NCBI RefSeq assembly: GCF_000418325.1
Contig: NC_021658.1
Span: 4,106,001-4,170,000, forward strand
Direction of reading: 5' to 3'
Length of the DNA: 64,000 nt
From: Sorangium cellulosum So0157-2
Lineage (GTDB): Bacteria > Myxococcota_A > Polyangia > Polyangiales > Polyangiaceae
Shown here: positions 58,185 to 64,000 of the stretch, piece after piece
How positions within the stretch are numbered: position 1 is the first letter of the stretch
How the letters are laid out: every line of letters starts with the position of its first letter
Position numbers and translations under genes: made by a program
Notes under the pieces: model-generated
The model's database searches: none
Told to the model about the DNA's origin: nothing
What the model saw: the letters and a program-made list of their open reading frames with translations, nothing else

Positions 58185-61019
58185 ATGTCCCAACGCGTCC
58201 TCCCCCCCTCGGCCGCGATCGCCTGGCACAACCTGTCTGCCGGCGATGCGCTCTCCAAGATCGAGAGCGCCGAGGCGGGCCTCGCAGACGGCGAGGCCGC
58301 CCGGCGGCTCGAGGAGGTCGGGCCCAACGTGATCCAGCGCGCCAAGGGCGACAGCGCGCTCAAGCTGCTCTTCCGTCAGATCAACGACCCGCTCATCTAC
58401 GTGCTGCTCGCGTCGGCGGCCCTCGCGATGGCGATGGGCGAGGCGATCGACGGCGCGGTCGTGCTGGCCGTCGTCGTGCTCAACACGGCCATCGGCTTCG
58501 TGCAGGAGCTCCGCGCGGGCAAGGCGATCGAGGCGCTCGTCGACATGGTGCCGCAGACGGCCACGGTCGTGCGCGGCGGCCAGCGGAGCGTGATCCCCGC
58601 GGCGAACGTGGTCCCCGGCGACGTGGTGGTGCTCGAGGCCGGCGACAAGGTCCCCGCCGACGCGCGGCTGCTCTCGGTGAAGAACCTCCACGTGGACGAG
58701 TCGGCGCTCACCGGCGAGTCGGTCCCTTCCGACAAGCACATCGCGGTCGTCCCCGAGGACGCCGGCGTCGGCGACCGCAAGAACCTCGCCTTCGGCGGGA
58801 CGCTCGTGACGAGCGGCACGGGCACCGCCGTCGTCATCTCCACCGGCGCCGCGACCGAGCTCGGTCGCATCTCGTCGATGCTCCACGAGGCGACCGAGAT
58901 CGAGACGCCGCTCACGCGCTCGATGGCCAAGGTGGGCCGCGTGCTGACGATCGCGATCGTGGCGGTCGCGCTGCTCATCGTCGGGGTCGCGCTGCTCCGG
59001 GGCTACCCGCCGGTCGACGCGATGCTCGCCGGCATCTCGCTGGCGGTCGCCGCGATCCCGGAGGGGCTGCCCGCGATCATCACCATCTCGCTCGCCATCG
59101 GCGTGCAGCGGATGGCGCGGCGCCGGGCGGTGATCCGGAAGCTGCCCGCGGTCGAGACGCTGGGCAGCACGGGCGTCATCTGCTCCGACAAGACCGGGAC
59201 GCTGACCCGCAACGAGATGACGGTCCGCGCCCTGTGGACGCCGGCCGCCGGAGCGTCCGGCGAGGCGCTCGAGGTGACCGGCGTCGGCTACGCCCCGGCC
59301 GGCGAGCTCCGCCGCGGCGGCGCGTCGGCCGGCGAGGTGCCCGAGGCGGCGCGCGCGCTGCTCCGCGCGGGGCTGCTCTGCAACGACGCGCGCATGACGC
59401 GCGACGGCGAGGCGTGCGGCATCGAGGGCGATCCGACCGAGGGCGCGCTCGTGGTCGCGGCGCAGAAGCTCGGCGTGGACGTCGACGGGACGCGGCGGGA
59501 GTACCGCCGCATCGACGCCGTGCCCTTCTCGTCCGAGCGGCAGCTCATGGCGACGCTCCACGAGGCGCCCGGCGGAGAGCGGGTGATCTTCATGAAGGGG
59601 GCGCCCGAGGCGGTGCTCGGCTGCGCCGCGATCGGCGAGGCGGAGCGGGCCCAGGCGATGGCGCAGGTCGAGCGGATGGCGGCGCAGGGCATGCGGGTGC
59701 TCGCGGTCGCGTCGCGGCCCGCGGAGCGCGGCGCCGCGTCGCTCGACGAGGCGCACCTCGCGGAGGGGTTCACGCTCCTCGGCCTCGAGGGGATGATCGA
59801 CCCGCCGCGCCCGGAGGCGATCGACGCGATCAAGGCGTGCCATGAGGCCGGGATCACGGTGAAGATGATCACGGGCGACCACCTGGCGACCGCGCGGGCG
59901 ATCGGCCAGCAGCTCGGGCTCGTGAGCGAGGGCGGGCGGGCGATGAACGGCACGGAGCTCGCGCGGCTGTCGGACGACGAGCTGCGCGCGGCGGCGGCGT
60001 CGACGAACGTGTTCGCGCGCGTGGCGCCGGAGCACAAGCTCCGCCTGGTGAGGGCGCTGCAGGCCCAGGGGAAGGTCGTCGCCATGACGGGCGACGGCGT
60101 GAACGACGCGCCGGCGCTGAAGCAGGCGAACATCGGCGTGGCGATGGGGATCACGGGGACGGCGGTGTCGAAGGAGTCCGCCGACGTCGTGCTGACGGAC
60201 GACAACTTCGCGAGCATCCGGGCGGCGGTCGAGGAGGGGCGCCGCGTCTACGACAACCTGGTCAAGGCGCTCGCGTTCGTGCTGCCGACGAACCTGGGCG
60301 AGGCGCTGATCCTGCTCGTGGCGGTGATGACGTTCCCGATCGTCGGGGGCGCGCCGCTCATGCCGATCACGGCCGTCCAGATCCTCTGGGTCAACCTGGT
60401 GGCCACGGTGGCGCTGTCCCTGCCGCTCGCGTTCGAGGCGATGGAGAAGGACGTCATGAGCCGCCCGCCCCGCGATCCGAGCGAGCCGATCCTGAGCCGG
60501 TTCGTCCTCGTGCGCACGGCGATCGTCGCGGTGCTCATGACGGCGGGCGCGATCGGCCTGTTCTTCTACGAGTACACCACCGAGGTGCGCGGCGGGGTCG
60601 TCTCGGACGTCGCCTACCGCGAGGCGCAGACGGCGGCGGTCACGACGGTGGTGCTGTTCCAGATCTTCTACGTGCTCAACTGCCGGTCGCTGCGCGACTC
60701 GATGCTGAAGATCGGGCTCTTCACGAACCCCTGGATCTACGTCGGGGTCGGCGCGCTCCTCGCGCTGCAGCTCTGCTTCGTCTACGCGCCGTTCATGCAC
60801 ACCCTGTTCGGCTCGGCGCCGCTCTCGCTCGACGCGTGGGTCAAGTCGACGCTGGTGGCGATGTCGATCCTGCCCGTGATGACCGCGGAGCGGTGGTGGC
60901 GCACCCGAAGGGCGCGGCTGTCGGCGGCGGAGCGCGAGCGGAAGACGCCCGCGTCCGAGGTCGGCGGCGTGGCGAGCGCGGTGGCGAACCACGGCGCCGT
61001 GGCGAACCGCGGCGCCTAG
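58185..61019 (+). CDS. P-type cation-transporting ATPase (type II)
   Basis: 944 aa from ATG 58185 with AGGAG at 58172-58176. N-terminal cation-ATPase domain (about 1-75), TGES actuator motif near 176, phosphorylation site D335 in CSDKTGTLT, KGAPE nucleotide site, D637 in TGDGVNDAP, and about ten membrane helices. VAAIPEGLPA in M4 is the Ca2+-ATPase (SERCA/PMR1) type cation-binding motif, so calcium or another divalent ion is the likely substrate, pumped outward. A histidine and glycine-rich C-terminus (VANHGAVANRGA) ends the protein. No ion-specific regulator is adjacent apart from the CACGTG pair upstream. Confidence 0.94.
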   Translation: MSQRVLPPSAAIAWHNLSAGDALSKIESAEAGLADGEAARRLEEVGPNVIQRAKGDSALKLLFRQINDPLIYVLLASAALAMAMGEAIDGAVVLAVVVLNTAIGFVQELRAGKAIEALVDMVPQTATVVRGGQRSVIPAANVVPGDVVVLEAGDKVPADARLLSVKNLHVDESALTGESVPSDKHIAVVPEDAGVGDRKNLAFGGTLVTSGTGTAVVISTGAATELGRISSMLHEATEIETPLTRSMAKVGRVLTIAIVAVALLIVGVALLRGYPPVDAMLAGISLAVAAIPEGLPAIITISLAIGVQRMARRRAVIRKLPAVETLGSTGVICSDKTGTLTRNEMTVRALWTPAAGASGEALEVTGVGYAPAGELRRGGASAGEVPEAARALLRAGLLCNDARMTRDGEACGIEGDPTEGALVVAAQKLGVDVDGTRREYRRIDAVPFSSERQLMATLHEAPGGERVIFMKGAPEAVLGCAAIGEAERAQAMAQVERMAAQGMRVLAVASRPAERGAASLDEAHLAEGFTLLGLEGMIDPPRPEAIDAIKACHEAGITVKMITGDHLATARAIGQQLGLVSEGGRAMNGTELARLSDDELRAAAASTNVFARVAPEHKLRLVRALQAQGKVVAMTGDGVNDAPALKQANIGVAMGITGTAVSKESADVVLTDDNFASIRAAVEEGRRVYDNLVKALAFVLPTNLGEALILLVAVMTFPIVGGAPLMPITAVQILWVNLVATVALSLPLAFEAMEKDVMSRPPRDPSEPILSRFVLVRTAIVAVLMTAGAIGLFFYEYTTEVRGGVVSDVAYREAQTAAVTTVVLFQIFYVLNCRSLRDSMLKIGLFTNPWIYVGVGALLALQLCFVYAPFMHTLFGSAPLSLDAWVKSTLVAMSILPVMTAERWWRTRRARLSAAERERKTPASEVGGVASAVANHGAVANRGA

Positions 61020-61026
61020 GGCCGGA

Positions 61027-61057
61027 GGCGCCGGCTGCGCGAGGCGCGGCCGGCGCC
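61027..61057. terminator. Hairpin between convergent genes
   Basis: GGCGCCGGC (61027-61035) and GCCGGCGCC (61049-61057) can pair over nine bases with a 13-nt loop. It lies just after the ATPase stop and before the convergent lipoprotein stop. No T-tract. Confidence 0.5.
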
Positions 61058-61124
61058 GCTGCGCCGCGCGCGTCGCGGCGCGGTCATCACGGCTGCGCGC
61101 GCGAGGGCCTGGGGGGCCGCTCGC

Positions 61125-62510
61125 TCACTCGATGGGGAACGCGGTCCAGCCCTCGAAGTCCGGACAGGTCTCGCCGCAGGCGCCGATGAAGATCGCGGTG
61201 GCGTCGAAGAACGGGTCGTCCTTCGGCGGCTGCGCGGCTCCCTGCAGCCCCGGCGAGCCCGGATCGAGCGAGAGGTCGAGGGCGAGCCACCAGCGCGACC
61301 GGATGCCGAGATCCGACGAGGGCACCCGCTGGTTCGACCGATCGGGATCCGCGGACATGATCCACGCCTCCTCGTCGTAGTCGTACTCCTCGGGATCGGC
61401 GCTCACGTCGGCGAAATCGGTCTCGTTGGCCAGGATCGAATGGGTCATGTCGAGCGCGCCCGACCCGATGTTCGCGGCGGTCTCCGGATCGACGACCTTG
61501 ATGCCCACGTTGCTGAAATCGGCCACGAGCACGTTGTGCAGCTGTCCGCGCGTTCCGCGCTCGAGCTCGACGCCGGCTCCATCGGAGCTGGCGTCGGGGT
61601 TGCCGAGGAGGGTGACGTTGTACAGCGTGGGGCTCGACGCGAGCGCCGGATCAAGCCCCGGCTCTTCGCCCCTGTCGTCCGCCTCGATGCCGCTGCCGTG
61701 AAAGTCGATTGCCGTCCTGAGCCCGGCGAGGAACTGCCCCTTGCCGCGCCAGCCGCTGTCCCAGTCGAAGCTGTCGTCGTTCCCGCCGACCACGAGGATG
61801 TGCTTCATCTCCGCGGTGCCGCCGAGCACGTAGACGCCGTCGTCCATGACGTTGACCATCTGGACGTGATGAATGGACGTGCGGCGCCCGACCCCAATGA
61901 GCTCGATCCCGGCGCTGGGCTCGCCCTCGCGGACGTCCTCGCCGGCGAACTCGATGCGCAGATAGCTCAGCTGGCCGCTGTCGTCGTCGTCGTCCTCTCC
62001 TCCGCAGAGCAGGCCGAGGGAGCGGGGCGACGAGTCGGACATCGCCCTGCCCTCCGGCGCGTTGATGCGGGCCTTGCCGCAGAGCACGAGGCCGCCCCAG
62101 TCGCCGGGGCTCCGCGGCGAGCGCGAGCTCGTGAGCACGATCGGCGCCTCGCGGGTGCCGTTCGCCACGATCCGCGCGCCGGGCTTGACGGCGAGGAGGC
62201 TGCCCGCGTCGGCGACGACGGTCGTGCCCGGCTCGATGGTGAGGGTCGCGCCGGCCTCCACCACGACGGGCGCGCGCAGCCGGGGAGGACGGCTGGGCGT
62301 CCAGGTGGTGTCCGACGCGATGGGGCCCTCGACCTCGAGCTCGCCCTGGCCGCCAGTGCCGCCGTCGCCGGTGCCGCCGTGGCCGCCGGTGCTCCCATCG
62401 CTGGAGGGCCGAGGTTGTCCAGGCCGGATGCCGAAGACGACGTCGCACCCCGCAGCGCCGAGGAGGGCCGCGGCCATCGCGAGCACGCGCACCGGGCCGG
62501 CAGGGCGCAT
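61125..62510 (-). CDS. Lipoprotein with right-handed beta-helix-like repeats
   Basis: 461 aa from ATG 62510. Lipobox LLGAAGCD, then a Gly/Ser/Thr linker (GSTGGHGGTGDGGTGGQG). The body reads as a parallel beta-helix: APVVVEAGATLTIEPGTTVV, PIVLTSSRSPRSPGDWGGLVLCGKA and HHVQMVNVMDDGVYVLG, with an acidic Ca-like run (GEDDDDDSG). Proteins of this type are surface-exposed in Bacteroidetes and myxobacteria. Enzymatic activity is not evident. Its ATG overlaps the upstream TPR gene stop (TGATG), so they are translationally coupled. Confidence 0.88.
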   Translation of the reverse strand: MRPAGPVRVLAMAAALLGAAGCDVVFGIRPGQPRPSSDGSTGGHGGTGDGGTGGQGELEVEGPIASDTTWTPSRPPRLRAPVVVEAGATLTIEPGTTVVADAGSLLAVKPGARIVANGTREAPIVLTSSRSPRSPGDWGGLVLCGKARINAPEGRAMSDSSPRSLGLLCGGEDDDDDSGQLSYLRIEFAGEDVREGEPSAGIELIGVGRRTSIHHVQMVNVMDDGVYVLGGTAEMKHILVVGGNDDSFDWDSGWRGKGQFLAGLRTAIDFHGSGIEADDRGEEPGLDPALASSPTLYNVTLLGNPDASSDGAGVELERGTRGQLHNVLVADFSNVGIKVVDPETAANIGSGALDMTHSILANETDFADVSADPEEYDYDEEAWIMSADPDRSNQRVPSSDLGIRSRWWLALDLSLDPGSPGLQGAAQPPKDDPFFDATAIFIGACGETCPDFEGWTAFPIE

Positions 62511-63547
62511 CAGAACCGCCCTCCGAGCGAGAGGCCGGTCGGGCCCAGGCCGACGTGGACCGCCGGGCGCCCCGCGGCGCTCGCCGCCGGCGACGGGGTG
62601 GTGAGCCAGAGGACCCCGCCCGCTGCCACCGCGGCCGCGCCCACGAGGAAGACGACGGTGCCGGCCCGGGCCAGATCGATGGCGTCGCCGCGGATCTCGA
62701 CCCCTTCGTCGTCGCAGGTGTCGCCGTCGCAGTACGGCGCCGCCTCCTCGAAGCGCGCGCGTGCCGCGAACCCCAGGCCGACCGACGCCCCGATGCCGAC
62801 CACGCCGGCGCCGGCCGCGATGACCGCGGCGAGCCGCTGCGCGGGCATGCCGGCCGCCTCGCGGGGCGCGGGGCGCGCGGGCGGCGCTGCTGGCTGCGCC
62901 GCGGACGCGCCCGCAGGCGCGGCGGGCCGCGCGCCCGGCGGCGGCGGTGCGGCCGCGAGGGGCGGTACGGTGACGGTCGCGGTCCCGCCGGCCGGGTCGA
63001 CCGCCGCCGTGGTCGACCACGGGAGCCTGCCTGGCGCGCTCGCCTCGACCGTGTAGGCGCCCGGATCGACCGGCATCGCGGTCCCCCAGAGCACCGGGGC
63101 GAGCTCCTGGCCGTCGCGCCGCACGGACAGCCCCGGCGCGGCGCTGCCCGCGGGGACCTCGACGAGCAGCCGCGCGAGGCGCGCCTCGAGCGCCGCGGCG
63201 CCCTCGCGGGCCTGCTGCTCGCGATCGGCCTGACCCTGGCGGCGGGCCGCGTCGGCCGCCTCGCGGTAGGTGGCCCATGCGCTCGCGGTCTTGCCGAGCC
63301 GCTCGTAACAGGCGGCGAGGTACAGCAGCGTGCCCACGCCGGCGTCGAGCCGCTGGCTCTCGGCGAGCCGCGGGCACGCCTGCTCGTAATCGCCCTGCCT
63401 CATCAGCGCGATCGCCTGCTCGAAGAGGACCTCTGCCGCCGCCGCGTCGCCGCCCGCCTGCGCGCGCGACGGCCGGGGGGCGGCTGCGAGCGCGGCCGCG
63501 AGCGCGAGCGCGGCGGAGCCCCGCCTCGCCGCGCGGCGTCGGCTCAT
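62510..63547 (-). CDS. Periplasmic TPR and PEGA-like protein
   Basis: 345 aa from ATG 63547. Signal peptide (AALALAAALAAAP, cleaved near SRAQA), then TPR-like helices at about 35-115 (AEVLFEQAIALMRQGDYEQACPRLAESQRLD) and a PEGA-like strand region (APGLSVRRDGQELAPVLWGTAMPVDPGAYTVEASAPG). Membrane helices lie near 235-260 and 300-320. This architecture is common next to Ser/Thr kinases in myxobacteria. Its ATG overlaps the stop of the upstream gene (ATGA) and its stop overlaps the lipoprotein start, so the three form an operon. Function unknown. Confidence 0.88.
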   Translation of the reverse strand: MSRRRAARRGSAALALAAALAAAPRPSRAQAGGDAAAAEVLFEQAIALMRQGDYEQACPRLAESQRLDAGVGTLLYLAACYERLGKTASAWATYREAADAARRQGQADREQQAREGAAALEARLARLLVEVPAGSAAPGLSVRRDGQELAPVLWGTAMPVDPGAYTVEASAPGRLPWSTTAAVDPAGGTATVTVPPLAAAPPPPGARPAAPAGASAAQPAAPPARPAPREAAGMPAQRLAAVIAAGAGVVGIGASVGLGFAARARFEEAAPYCDGDTCDDEGVEIRGDAIDLARAGTVVFLVGAAAVAAGGVLWLTTPSPAASAAGRPAVHVGLGPTGLSLGGRF

Positions 63548-64000
63548 TTGCGGCCGCCGTAGTTGGGGACGCCGTCGCCCGCCGGCGCGCCGGCCGCAGA
63601 GGCGGCGGTGGACGCGGACGCGCCCGGCAGGGGCGCGGCGGGGCGCGGCGCGGCGGCGGCGGATGCGGCGGGGCGCGCGTCGGGAGGGGAAGCGCCAGCG
63701 CGGGCCGGGGCGCTGCGGGCCGGCGGGGCGGCAGCGGGGCCCGGCGCGGCCGCGAGGGCGGCTGGAGCGGGCGCGATCGACGTCGCGGGCGCTGGGGCGG
63801 GCGACGCCGTCGCGGTGTCGTCCAGCGGCGGGCGCGGGTCGGGCGCAGGCTGCGCGCGAACCGGCTCGGGGCCGGAGCGCGCCTCGATCGGCTCGGGCGC
63901 AGCCTGCGCTGGAGGCGGCGAGGGCCCGGCCGCGGCCGTGTCCGCGGTCTCCGCGGCCGGCCGCTGTCGCGCCCAGAGCAGCGCCGCCACGGCCAACCCC
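63544..64000 (-). CDS. C-terminal part of a membrane protein, possibly a Ser/Thr kinase tail
   Basis: Partial, with the N-terminus beyond the window. The visible ~152 residues start in a hydrophobic stretch (LAVAALLWARQR), as at the end of a membrane helix. A low-complexity Ala/Pro tail follows, ending GDGVPNYGGRK. Such tails follow the membrane helix in myxobacterial Ser/Thr kinases, and the next gene is the TPR/PEGA type often paired with them. The kinase identity is inference because no kinase domain is visible here. Confidence 0.6.
   Translation of the reverse strand, partial: GLAVAALLWARQRPAAETADTAAAGPSPPPAQAAPEPIEARSGPEPVRAQPAPDPRPPLDDTATASPAPAPATSIAPAPAALAAAPGPAAAPPARSAPARAGASPPDARPAASAAAAPRPAAPLPGASASTAASAAGAPAGDGVPNYGGRK

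Overview
The window is chromosomal DNA of a very GC-rich bacterium. The closest match in style is a Sorangium-like myxobacterium (Polyangiales). The reasons are the gene set and layout: Ser/Thr protein kinases with zinc ribbons, FHA and DUF4388 signalling proteins, Cys-rich and MopE-like lipoproteins, TPR-type periplasmic proteins, a sigma-54 activator fused to TPRs, GTG starts, and long intergenic stretches carrying short tandem repeats. This assignment is inference from content; no rRNA or other phylogenetic marker is present. I saw no rRNA, tRNA, CRISPR array, transposase, integrase or prophage gene.

Layout. 1-3.6 kb (minus): an outer-membrane porin followed by a secreted PHP-type metallohydrolase that runs off the left edge. 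3.9-8.6 kb (plus): a polytopic GT-C-like membrane protein, a Cys-rich anchor-L lipoprotein, and a c-type cytochrome lipoprotein whose frame is broken as assembled. 8.9-15.2 kb: a WYL regulator, lysine 2,3-aminomutase (kamA), a lytic transglycosylase, two uncharacterised small proteins and a CPBP-family membrane protein. 15.4-18.1 kb: speA and ccmB. 18.2-21.8 kb: a 2Fe-2S/FAD oxidoreductase, divergent from a degenerate metallophosphoesterase - nadD - DUF2520 operon. 21.9-30.8 kb is regulatory: a TPR/sigma-54 activator (frameshifted as assembled), a small lipoprotein, a membrane histidine kinase, the lysine-catabolic dehydrogenase kdd and an FHA-DUF4388 protein. 31-32.7 kb: hisD, whose 5' end is tandemly duplicated. 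32.8-43 kb: a Cys-rich lipoprotein, two zinc-ribbon Ser/Thr kinases, a SUKH protein, a uracil-phosphoribosyltransferase-like enzyme, a HAD phosphatase and a stand-alone MshEN protein. 43-46 kb: a CaiB-type CoA-transferase, an SCP2 protein and a membrane protein. 46.7-51.6 kb: xseA-aroE-glycogen debranching enzyme. 51.7-57.9 kb: an FHA-DUF4123 fusion, then a surface-polysaccharide locus (flippase, two glycosyltransferases, methyltransferase). 58.2-64 kb: a P-type cation ATPase and a three-gene TPR/lipoprotein operon that runs off the right edge.

How it fits together. Most of the window is housekeeping metabolism (NAD, shikimate, histidine, polyamine, glycogen and lysine catabolism) mixed with a high density of signalling proteins. 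kamA and kdd belong to the same lysine-fermentation-type pathway but lie about 17 kb apart, and the intermediate steps are not in the window. No biosynthetic gene cluster or defence island was recognised. The most unusual features are sequence-level: a perfect 175-bp tandem duplication over the start of hisD next to a 13-C run, two genes that keep coding sense across a single-base frame break, helically phased 11-bp repeats, and a 14-bp repeat array ending in a hairpin. Several proteins are also unusual: a phosphoesterase fold that has lost its metal ligands, an FHA-DUF4123 fusion with no secretion genes nearby, and a MshEN domain with no ATPase.
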